Shown one piece after another: positions 18,108-24,847 of a stretch of 64,000 nucleotides of DNA (its first letter is position 1; each line of letters opens with the position of its first letter). Source of the DNA: Bdellovibrionales bacterium RIFOXYD12_FULL_39_22. GTDB taxonomy: Bacteria; Bdellovibrionota; Bacteriovoracia; Bacteriovoracales; Bacteriovoracaceae. A program made the translations under genes and the position numbers. Location: positions 1 through 64,000 of the forward strand of contig MEQL01000054.1 of NCBI GenBank assembly GCA_001770205.1. The letters are read 5' to 3'. The notes beneath the pieces were generated by a model. It worked only from the letters and a program-made list of their open reading frames with translations. It was not told where the DNA came from and did not search any database.

Positions 18108-18721
18108 GTCGACTCTCTGACTATCTCAAACATAACCAACTACCAAAGGCCCAGGCCTGGGCGGCCATGGCCCCTCCTGCCCGTCTTACTGATCTGGCCT
18201 TGTACAATCAAAACACAAATTGCCTCTCTCCGGCCGCAGTGGCCGTAAACCTTTACTGCAAAGATGGCCAATGGTTTTTTCCTCTTATCAGGCGAAATGA
18301 GGATGGCCTTCCCCATAGCGGACAAATGGCCTTGCCGGGAGGGCGAATAGAACCAGGAGAGAGCGCTATTGATGCGGCCATTCGTGAATGCCAAGAGGAA
18401 ATTGGACTAGCTCTGCGGCCAACAAATGTTATTGGCCAACTATCACCACTTCCTATCCCTGTTAGTAATTTTCTGGTAATTCCCATCGTAACAACCTGCT
18501 CACCACCGAAGGCCTTTATCAGACAAGAAAGAGAAGTAGCGGCCATTTATGAAATAAATCTAACAGAGCTTTTAGCAAAAGACTCTAAAGATAGTTTTTT
18601 GTATCAAGGAACTCCAACGCCATGTTACCGTTTGGCCCAGCAAATTGTGTGGGGGGCAACTGCCATGATTCTATCAGAATTAGAATATATCTGGATACGC
18701 GGCCAAGAAAGTTGTTCCTAG
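18086..18721 (+). CDS. Nudix hydrolase, CoA-diphosphatase (NudL)-like
   Basis: 211 residues. The Nudix box G-x5-E-x7-R-E-x2-E-E-x-G is intact (GGRIEPGESAIDAAIRECQE, then EIGL) at about 90-113, preceded by HSGQMALPGG. This resembles the NudL/CoA-pyrophosphatase subgroup, which releases 4'-phosphopantetheine from CoA, as does the PIPVSNFLVIPIV stretch. ATG 18086 overlaps the DUF2156 gene; ATG 18101 is an equally possible start. It ends overlapping the minus-strand cytochrome remnant by 4 bp. Confidence 0.85.
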   Translation: MQQASMLSRLSDYLKHNQLPKAQAWAAMAPPARLTDLALYNQNTNCLSPAAVAVNLYCKDGQWFFPLIRRNEDGLPHSGQMALPGGRIEPGESAIDAAIRECQEEIGLALRPTNVIGQLSPLPIPVSNFLVIPIVTTCSPPKAFIRQEREVAAIYEINLTELLAKDSKDSFLYQGTPTPCYRLAQQIVWGATAMILSELEYIWIRGQESCS

Positions 18722-18993
18722 TCAGCGTTCCAAGAACGCAACCGCGTATGGCAATTAACACATTTTGTCCCCCAACCAGTAACAGAATAAGTACTACTCG
18801 TAGTTCCATGCTCACTTTTTGCCTTATTAAAGTGACAAGGAAGACAGAAGTTAAAATTAGCATGATTAGTGCTCGAGGAATCAAATTTCCAAGTACTATA
18901 TGACTTATGACAGCTACTACAATCTTTACCTGAATAGTGCTCACTTCCTGGATACGCAGGTACATACCTGACTTTGTCCCGATTTTTCCCCAC
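18718..18993 (-). pseudogene. Remnant of a multihaem c-type cytochrome (3 CXXCH motifs)
   Basis: The 91-residue frame contains CSSCH, CLPCH and CVNCH haem-binding motifs with the spacing of cytochrome c7/doubled-CXXCH proteins. It opens with GTG after an in-frame stop, has no signal peptide and no Shine-Dalgarno, yet c-type haem attachment needs export. I read it as the C-terminal end of a larger gene cut by the transposase remnant that begins on the other strand at 18972. Confidence 0.6.
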
Positions 18994-19460
18994 TACAGGA
19001 TATTAAATATGCTCTTCATCAAGTGCACTCAATCTTTCAAATTGAAATACCCGAAAAAAACTTTGATGAAGTCAAAATAGAGGAGTTGGTTGAAATGAAT
19101 GAAAAAATTAAATCGTGCGAAATGGAGATGACTGCTTTGACAGAATATTTACAACAGAAGGGCCATGGGCAAGCAGCGACATATATATCCAATGCACAAA
19201 ACAATCTTTTTACGTATCTTCGCTATTGGATGAAGACAGGTGTCGTCACCCCGAAAGTAACTTCTCGACTTGAAAGGCTGATGAGGGAAATAAATAGAAG
19301 AATAAAAAAATTTGCTTTCAACTGGAGCGAAAAAGGTTGTGCAAAAATAACAAGAATTATTATAAAACTAATTTGTGATCCAAAATCTTGGGAAAATCAT
19401 TGGGACAAAAAAATGAAATTTGGGGGTAATATTAAACTAAGTTTCTGTGGGATTAGTTAG
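18972..19460 (+). pseudogene. Transposase C-terminal remnant
   Basis: The open frame runs from 18972 after a stop; the first usable start is GTG 19023 (145 residues). The segment VTSRLERLMREINRRIKKFA followed by NWSEKGCAKI and then CDPKSWENHW resembles the C-terminal end of DDE transposases ('TSxxERxMREIxRR...W..KG'). The catalytic N-terminal part is missing. I cannot name the IS family. Its 5' edge abuts the cut end of the cytochrome remnant on the other strand, so this is a likely insertion or deletion scar. GGCC is rare here. Confidence 0.6.
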
Positions 19461-19488
19461 GACTCGCACATCAGTTCTGGGACAATAT

Positions 19489-19593
19489 CCTAATATTAAA
19501 AATCTGGGCCATGCCCGTTATTTCTCAACTTTTATGTTCTTGCTCAGAAAAGCGCACCTTTCTGAGCATTGTTCATTAACTGCCAGCGTTCTC
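19489..19593. repeat. 105-bp imperfect direct repeat, copy 1, with hairpin
   Basis: It matches 21104-21208 at most positions (shared GGGCCATGCCCGTTATTTCT, then CAACTTTT and TTGCTCAGAAA). It contains a perfect 10-bp stem (TGCTCAGAAA with TTTCTGAGCA) around an 8-base loop, and a smaller GGGC/GCCC stem. Together the two copies bracket the pair of minus-strand secreted-protein genes. Confidence 0.8.
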
Positions 19594-19627
19594 ATTAATC
19601 GATCGATCACATTCCTAGATAATCCAA

Positions 19628-20632
19628 TTATTGGATAAGATAATTCGAGTTAATATATTTCCCACTTATCCATTCAAGAACATTCTTATTGGCTTCATTC
19701 ATTTTTTTTGACGGCGGCCATGATAAATAATTCACTCTACTATTAGAAGTACGACTACAAATGGAACTATCAGAATAGCGATTGATCCATTCATCGAGTA
19801 TTTCAATATTCATTGGTTTTGGGTTAATTGATTTAGTAGACCCCCAAGAAGAAATCATTTCCAGCAGATCAGATAATAATAAATATGGAACTGATCTTTT
19901 CCCCATATAACTGTCCACCGCTCTCGACATATACTCATCTTGCATCATACCATTTACTGGGTAGCCATCACATTCGTATCCTTCAAAATAACTGCCGATA
20001 ACATGAAATAATTCGTGGGCAAAAATACGCGGATCAGAGTAAATGTCCCACTCACTAGGGCTTGCTCTGGTAGCGTCCGGCTTTGCAACAATACTAATTG
20101 GAATTGCATTGGTCTGCATATCTTTATGCTTAGCTTCAACAGCATTTCTTAGATTCATTATGTATTGAGCATAATCTGCTTCATTCCTCTGCTCTGGACT
20201 GAGATAGTCACTGTCGTTTCCAAATTCGACCAATAAGTTTAAACGGGTATATTTGGAATCAAAATATCCTTCAATTGCTGACCTTAGTCTAAGAATGCTA
20301 ACCATTATTCCTTGATGGTCTAAGAAGGAATCCAATTGCCTGCCAAAAAAAGATGGAGAGGGAGTGTAGTGAGGCATAGAAGAAGAGAGAACTTCATCGC
20401 GACTTGTACGCGAAAATGTTCCAGCTCCAAGAAAACGAATTGTGACCGTGAATGTTAGTATCTGGTCATGCAGTTCAACGTAAACGATCCCTCCACCAAA
20501 CCCTCTGGTACCGGCACGGTATGAATAAGTGACACCATTTTGAAAATAATCAGCGGGTGAAAATGACTCACCCGCAAAAGTAAAAAAAGTACAAAGAGAA
20601 AAAAAAGTAATAAAAAATGTTACACTTTTCAA
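19628..20632 (-). CDS. Secreted zincin-like putative metalloprotease
   Basis: I choose TTG 20632, just after the upstream gene's stop. It gives a clean signal peptide (KSVTFFITFFSLCTFFTFA); GTG 20665 would overlap the previous gene. The mature protein carries HELFHVIG near residue 205, an HExxHxxG zinc site as in metzincins. The third ligand is not obvious, because EGYECD follows instead of the usual H or D at +11. The rest is unassigned. It is probably a periplasmic or secreted protease, translated together with the small secreted protein 4 bp upstream. The pair is bracketed by 105-bp direct repeats. Confidence 0.6.
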   Translation of the reverse strand: MKSVTFFITFFSLCTFFTFAGESFSPADYFQNGVTYSYRAGTRGFGGGIVYVELHDQILTFTVTIRFLGAGTFSRTSRDEVLSSSMPHYTPSPSFFGRQLDSFLDHQGIMVSILRLRSAIEGYFDSKYTRLNLLVEFGNDSDYLSPEQRNEADYAQYIMNLRNAVEAKHKDMQTNAIPISIVAKPDATRASPSEWDIYSDPRIFAHELFHVIGSYFEGYECDGYPVNGMMQDEYMSRAVDSYMGKRSVPYLLLSDLLEMISSWGSTKSINPKPMNIEILDEWINRYSDSSICSRTSNSRVNYLSWPPSKKMNEANKNVLEWISGKYINSNYLIQ

Positions 20633-20636
20633 AAAA

Positions 20637-20951
20637 TTACCTATCAGCTGGAAAGTCGTTCGCACAGTCTATTACAGATTGTGGGGGAACAAGTTTTATG
20701 GCCTTAAATGGGACAGTTGTATCCAATACGTAGTTAAATTCGTATCTACAGCCTTTATCTAAATTCTTTGGACTAAGAACCGATATCAAAGACGTTACAT
20801 ACAGGACTTCACCTGAATCTAAGTCAACGATAGCACCAAATGGCGAAATCTCAGGACTAACATAGCCTGTATAAACGCGCCCTGTGATGCTGTAAACATC
20901 TGCAAAAGCAATTTGCGATAAAAAGAGAACTGCTAATAAAATTGATTTCAT
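20637..20951 (-). CDS. Small secreted protein of unknown function
   Basis: ATG 20951 has a perfect TAAGGAGG Shine-Dalgarno and starts a signal peptide (MKSILLAVLFLSQIAFA), so it is preferred over ATG 20990. The 104-residue precursor leaves a mature domain of about 85 residues with two Cys (GCRYEF, DCAND), likely beta-rich (SITGRVYTGYV). No family was recognised. It is the first gene of a two-gene operon with the zincin-like protein and could be its inhibitor or chaperone (inference). Confidence 0.7.
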   Translation of the reverse strand: MKSILLAVLFLSQIAFADVYSITGRVYTGYVSPEISPFGAIVDLDSGEVLYVTSLISVLSPKNLDKGCRYEFNYVLDTTVPFKAIKLVPPQSVIDCANDFPADR

Positions 20952-21103
20952 TTTGAACCTCCTTAAGTAGGTGAGGTGTTGTAACACCAAACGAATTAAT
21001 TAATTGCGGAATAATCTTTTTATCCGTTTAACATAATTGAAAAGATTTGCAAGGAGGCTGATCTATCTTTGAAAATTTTTTAGAGTAAAAGCTTGATTAC
21101 TAA

Positions 21104-21208
21104 CCTAATATTAATAATTCGGGCCATGCCCGTTATTTCTCAACTTTTGTGATCTTGCTCAGAAACGCTCGCATTTCCGCTCAAGATCTATTATCCGCCA
21201 ACGTTCCC
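21104..21208. repeat. 105-bp imperfect direct repeat, copy 2
   Basis: This is the second copy of the element at 19489-19593. The hairpin is partly re-formed with different bases: GATCTTG pairs with CAAGATC further out, flanking AGAAA/TTTCC. This suggests that structure is kept while sequence drifts. It sits in the 615-bp gap between the secreted pair and the toxin-antitoxin genes. The rest of that gap (20952-21103 and 21209-21528) shows no gene I can support. Confidence 0.78.
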
Positions 21209-21528
21209 GAGCACAAGCCACTTACAACTAGTAAAATTATGTGATTATGATTAGAACGAATTAAAGATCATGGATTGTGTAGTTCGATTTCATTTTTTTT
21301 AAATTGAGCAACCTAGCTTTGGCCGTATTAAATTATGAGTAGTGGCCGGTTTTGCGTAATATTTTCCAGTCTATGGAAATCGGTGTTTAATATTAATATT
21401 TTAAATTAGATTTTTGAGTTCTCTTTTTATCGCCTATTTTCTTCTATTTTCCCTCATTTTCGCTAGCTTTCCCGCTCAACTTCCAAGCAAGTGCTGAAAT
21501 TGATACTGGGTGTGATGTTAAAAATTTA

Positions 21529-21557
21529 TTGACGCATCGTAGCTTTTAAGCTACAAT
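21529..21557 (+). promoter_or_regulatory. Sigma-70 promoter with embedded palindromic operator for toxin-antitoxin operon
   Basis: TTGACG (21529-21534) and TACAAT (21552-21557) are separated by exactly 17 bp, close to consensus. The spacer contains the palindrome GTAGCTTTTAAGCTAC (21539-21554), which overlaps the -10 box, where a bound antitoxin would block polymerase. Predicted transcription would start only a few bases before ATG 21567, so the mRNA is nearly leaderless (CAGG immediately before ATG). Confidence 0.8.
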
Positions 21558-21566
21558 CTTCTCAGG

Positions 21567-21917
21567 ATGGAAGTTCAGACAAAAGAAATTGATTATTACG
21601 AGACGGAAGGCGGAACTTGTCCATTTAGAAATTGGTTGCTATCGCTTAGAGATAAAGAAGGCCGTCGAAAAATACGAGTTCGCATTGATCGAGTGGCGCT
21701 TGGAAACATTGGATACTGTGAGTCAGTTGGAGAAGGTGTTTTGGAGCTAAAGATAGATTTTGGGCCAGGTTATAGGGTATATTTTGCCTTGGCCGGAAAA
21801 AAGCTAGTTCTTCTTTTAACTGGTGGGGATAAAAGCTCCCAGAAGAGAGATATAAAAACAGCTCACGAATATTGGGCCGACTATCGGAGGCGTTATGACA
21901 AAAACTGGAAAAAATAA
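21567..21917 (+). CDS. HigB/RelE-type toxin (phage Gp49-like)
   Basis: 116 residues with the features of the 'addiction module killer' subgroup: FRNWLLSLRDKEGRRKIRVR near residue 19, GNIGYCESVGEGVLELKIDF, GPGYRVYF, and LLLTGGDKSSQKRDI towards the end. The family is RelE-fold mRNA interferases acting on the ribosome. The toxin gene precedes the antitoxin and overlaps it by 23 bp, the usual order for HigBA-type modules. It is controlled by the promoter-operator immediately upstream. Confidence 0.88.
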   Translation: MEVQTKEIDYYETEGGTCPFRNWLLSLRDKEGRRKIRVRIDRVALGNIGYCESVGEGVLELKIDFGPGYRVYFALAGKKLVLLLTGGDKSSQKRDIKTAHEYWADYRRRYDKNWKK

Positions 21918-22209
21918 AAAAATAAGTTATCACGAAGATCTTATCGAATCACTTAAGGACCCAGAAGAGGCAATAGGTTATTTGAGAGCAGCACTTGAAG
22001 AGAGTGACTTGCCAGAAGTTTTTTTGGTAGCTCTTCGAAATGTGGCAGAGGCCCGTGGAATTTCTCAATTAGCAAAAGATACAAATCTCAATCGGGAAAA
22101 TCTCTATAGAATGCTCTCGAAGCAGGGCAATCCTGAACTTGGCAGTCTTTATTCTGTTTTGGATGCACTAGGTTTTAAATTATCGATTGAGATTAAAAAG
22201 GCATCATAG
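21895..22209 (+). CDS. HigA-type XRE antitoxin
   Basis: 104 residues of the 'addiction module antidote' type. The N-terminal EDLIESLKDPEEAIGYLRAA and a helix-turn-helix (ISQLAKDTNLNRENLYRML, about 57-75) are followed by GNPELGSLYSVLDALGFKL, the standard C-terminal signature. It neutralises the toxin and, by family precedent, represses its own operon, probably through the 21539-21554 palindrome. The stop codon (TAG, 22207-22209) lies at the edge of the first copy of a 106-bp direct repeat. Confidence 0.9.
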   Translation: MTKTGKNKKISYHEDLIESLKDPEEAIGYLRAALEESDLPEVFLVALRNVAEARGISQLAKDTNLNRENLYRMLSKQGNPELGSLYSVLDALGFKLSIEIKKAS

Positions 22210-22313
22210 TGCTAAGGAAAAATAAAAGGGGTCTCCCAACTACCCTGCCCACTAAAATCCTACACGAAATCCTAAAATCTTAGAACTAATTTTGTTGGCC
22301 AACTCTGAAATGT
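22208..22313. repeat. 106-bp near-perfect direct repeat, copy 1
   Basis: Identical to 23679-23784 at all but one position as read by eye. It starts inside the antitoxin stop codon. Within it AGTGCTAAG (start) and CTTAGAACT (22279-22287) form an imperfect inverted pair, and TTGGCCAA is a short palindrome. It is followed by about 350 bp (22314-22665) with no gene or clear regulatory signal except the AAGGAG before 22666. Confidence 0.92.
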
Positions 22314-22665
22314 CCAAAAAACGCGCGCGTGAATTAAATCCAATGGCATTTAGGCCGGCCAGATCTCAAAGCTCTCTCGAGCTTCTAGCTGAAACTTCTC
22401 TGTATTGCATACGGATACCGAAACATGGCCTATTTTAAACTAAAAATAATGCAAGTATGTGGATATTTAAACTCCAGATATGTGCCAATGGGTTTTCAAT
22501 GAGTTCAACTTATTTGTTAAAGAGGCAACCAACCGACCAATAATTATACGGCCACAAAAACTTTTCAGTATATTTTTCAATCGTCTGTTTTTGTGTTGGT
22601 TTTAAAAGTACAATCTAGACAAGAACAATACAAACGCATGATGTCTGACGATCAAGGAGAATACT

Positions 22666-23031
22666 ATGAAAAAAATGGTTATGATTGGTTCATTACTTGT
22701 AGCTCAACTTACTTGGGCCACCACACAATTAGTTCCAAGTCCAGTAGTGAGCATGGGAGAACAAGCTGCTAGAGTTGCTGATATACTCCTAAACCGCCAA
22801 CTTGCTCAATGTGTCTCCGAATTCCAACAAGAGAGCGCAGTTATCACTGATGTCACAATTCAAGAAGGAGATGCTCGCACAAGTTATGTAATCAAAGGCG
22901 AAATTCTCACTGGTGGCGACGTTATCACAGGGGAAATCTCCCTTATCATTAATGAAACCAAATCCGCTGGATATGGTTTTGGCACAACTACGGAGTATGC
23001 CTGCAATGTAGTAAAAAAATCATTACGATAA
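22666..23031 (+). CDS. Small secreted protein of unknown function (paralogue 1)
   Basis: 121 residues: signal peptide (KKMVMIGSLLVAQLTWA) and a ~100-residue mature part with two Cys (QCVSEF, YACNVV) that could form one disulfide. The phrase VTIQEGDARTSYVIKGEI parallels VTSMEGDATTTVSVHRL in the next gene, suggesting an old duplication. There is an excellent AAGGAG Shine-Dalgarno. With the next gene it forms a two-gene cassette bracketed by the 106-bp repeats. GGCC is nearly absent. No family was recognised. Confidence 0.72.
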   Translation: MKKMVMIGSLLVAQLTWATTQLVPSPVVSMGEQAARVADILLNRQLAQCVSEFQQESAVITDVTIQEGDARTSYVIKGEILTGGDVITGEISLIINETKSAGYGFGTTTEYACNVVKKSLR

Positions 23032-23068
23032 GAGACACACTCACTAAGGTTTTTAAACAGGAGTTATT

Positions 23069-23467
23069 ATGAAATTACTTATTTTTTGCTTAACACTTGC
23101 ATTGACTTCAATCGGGTTTGCATCGACAAGCGCCGGCGATTTAAAGACGGCGGCCACATATGTGGATGGTCAAAACGTTGTACTAGAAGGTTCATATGCA
23201 AAAATTTTTCGCGCAAACAACAACGATGATGATCGTGAGATCATCGCTAAATGTGGTGAGAAGTATGACGCATTTATATTAAACACACCTATCAATGTAA
23301 GCGTAACGAGTATGGAAGGTGACGCAACAACCACCGTTTCAGTTCACAGACTTTCGCTGCACCAAGCAATTGTTGATAAAGGATTGACGAGAGTTAGTGG
23401 CGAACTATTCCAGATAACAGCAGGCCTCTGCAATAGCGAAGCTTTCGGGATTGCTGGTAATAGATAA
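23069..23467 (+). CDS. Small secreted protein of unknown function (paralogue 2)
   Basis: 132 residues with signal peptide (KLLIFCLTLALTSIGFA) and a mature domain with two Cys (AKCGEKYD, GLCNSEAF). It shares the EGDAxT centre with the preceding gene, from which it is separated by 37 bp and which probably forms the same operon. AGGAG lies at good spacing. No catalytic motif was seen, and function is unknown; extracellular location is the only firm inference. Confidence 0.72.
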   Translation: MKLLIFCLTLALTSIGFASTSAGDLKTAATYVDGQNVVLEGSYAKIFRANNNDDDREIIAKCGEKYDAFILNTPINVSVTSMEGDATTTVSVHRLSLHQAIVDKGLTRVSGELFQITAGLCNSEAFGIAGNR

Positions 23468-23835
23468 GTACCTCTTAGAGAGCAAACACCATTGCCAAGG
23501 CGAAAGAAGCGACCCTAGCTAGTTTTTTGCCAAAAACGATAGCAGGTTGACTTCAAGATCAATTCCGCTTTTGTCATCAATGCCATCAATCCAGTGCAGA
23601 TGGTTTAGGGTTGCCTTGGTAGGAGTGCAGAGCGCTGGCAGAGCACATAGTCTTACCACATTGGATTTATCGTCTATAAGTGCTAAGGAAAAATAAAAGG
23701 GGTCTCCCAACAACCCTGCCCACTAAAATCCTACACGAAATCCTAAAATCTTAGAACTAATTTTGTTGGCCAACTCTGAAATGTTGTCGAATTTCCTCAA
23801 AGGGGACCGGCCTAATTTCCTTCAAAGGGTACCAC
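23468..23835. other. Intergenic region with repeat and tandem AATTTCCT motifs
   Basis: The segment holds the second 106-bp repeat (23679-23784) and, after it, three related stretches beginning AATTTCCT (near 23790, 23814 and, inside the next reading frame, 23868), two of them followed by CAAAGGG. It looks like small tandem duplication at a junction. A 64-codon minus-strand open frame (23519-23713) resembles nothing I know and runs into the repeat; I do not call it a gene. Confidence 0.5.
23679..23784. repeat. 106-bp near-perfect direct repeat, copy 2
   Basis: Second copy of 22208-22313, exactly 1471 bp downstream, with one visible mismatch (CAACTACCC versus CAACAACCC). The two copies bracket the pair of small secreted-protein genes. 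This copy lies immediately upstream of the multihaem gene, whose open frame extends back into it. Confidence 0.92.
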
Positions 23836-24840
23836 TTGTTTTTTTGTCGGCCAGTTAATCTTTTGCTAATTTCCTCTGGTACCCTTAACTTTGCCCAATG
23901 TACTCATTGTCATGCGGAAGATGATTGGAAAAAAATCAAACGAAACTCTGGCAAATTTAGTCATAATTTTGATACCAATTTTATTATCGATGGCGCGCAC
24001 ACTAAAATAGAATGTGATGGTTGCCATAAAAAGAATATGAAACAGATTTTTTCTTTTCCAAATGCTCGACAGCAGTTTTGCATCTCATGTCATCCCAATC
24101 TCCACAATGGCCAATTCCCTAATCTTTCCACTCAAAAATGCAGCGACTGTCACAGCACCAGTTCCTTTAAAAAACTACTCCCCTTTGATCACTCAATAAC
24201 CAACTTTGCACTTAAAGCAAAGCATACTGAAAGTGCTTGTCATAAGTGTCATAAGGTCTACCAAAAACAAACTTATCCAAAACCCTATACCTCAAATCCT
24301 AAAAGAAATTATCGCTTCTTATTTAATAGTGAAGATAAATGTATTAGCTGTCATAAGGATCAACACAATGGAGAGTTCGGCAGATCATGCACTCCTTGTC
24401 ACAACGAAAATAGTTTCAAAAAAACAAGAGATTTCCATAAAAGCTTTTTACTCTCAGGAATACACTTCACCTTGCAATGTAAAGAATGTCATTTTGATGA
24501 TCGTATCTTGGCCGGAACTGGTGATAATTGTCAAATTTGCCATATCAAAGACGATATTCACTTCGGCCAACTCTCTCAGTGCTCTGAATGCCACTCGCAA
24601 TTTTTTTGGGAAATAACAAATTTTAAACATACTCAAACAGCATTTCCACTTATGGGAGTACATCGAACTCTTGAGTGTAATGAATGCCATTTTAACGGCC
24701 GCTACGAGGCCACCACTTCTGAATGTGTGCAATGCCATCAAAAAGAACGAAGCAATGTTGCTTATCCAAATCACAACCTGCCAGGTTTTACTGATTGCGA
24801 CGAATGTCACAACCAATTTTCATTTGTCGGAGCGCACTAA
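23836..24840 (+). CDS. Multihaem c-type cytochrome with 13 CXXCH motifs, N-terminus uncertain
   Basis: The 334-codon frame contains 13 CXXCH motifs (for example CTHCH, CDGCH, CISCH, CSDCH, CHKCH, CTPCH, CKECH, CQICH, CSECH, CNECH, CVQCH, CDECH) spaced like the cytochrome c7 / doubled-CXXCH families. This implies a periplasmic or outer-membrane electron carrier or a cytochrome-like scaffold. The start is doubtful. The only candidate is TTG 23836, with no Shine-Dalgarno, and the resulting leader (FFCRPVNLLLISSGTLNFAQ) is a poor signal peptide. The frame stays open upstream into the 106-bp repeat. The native 5' end may have been replaced by the repeat junction. A cytochrome remnant of similar type occurs at 18718-18993. 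Confidence 0.72.
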   Translation: MFFCRPVNLLLISSGTLNFAQCTHCHAEDDWKKIKRNSGKFSHNFDTNFIIDGAHTKIECDGCHKKNMKQIFSFPNARQQFCISCHPNLHNGQFPNLSTQKCSDCHSTSSFKKLLPFDHSITNFALKAKHTESACHKCHKVYQKQTYPKPYTSNPKRNYRFLFNSEDKCISCHKDQHNGEFGRSCTPCHNENSFKKTRDFHKSFLLSGIHFTLQCKECHFDDRILAGTGDNCQICHIKDDIHFGQLSQCSECHSQFFWEITNFKHTQTAFPLMGVHRTLECNECHFNGRYEATTSECVQCHQKERSNVAYPNHNLPGFTDCDECHNQFSFVGAH

Positions 24841-24847
24841 AAAAAAT

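Noticed and set aside
23519-23713. A 64-codon minus-strand open frame as a gene fragment
   Set aside because: No start context, no recognisable domain, and it runs into the 106-bp repeat; coding status cannot be supported.
19489-23784. The ~105-bp repeats flanking short gene cassettes as integron attC sites
   Set aside because: Length and dyad structure are in range, but neither family ends in the required RYYYAAC / GTRRRRY-type core motifs, genes are on both strands, and no integrase gene is visible in the window.
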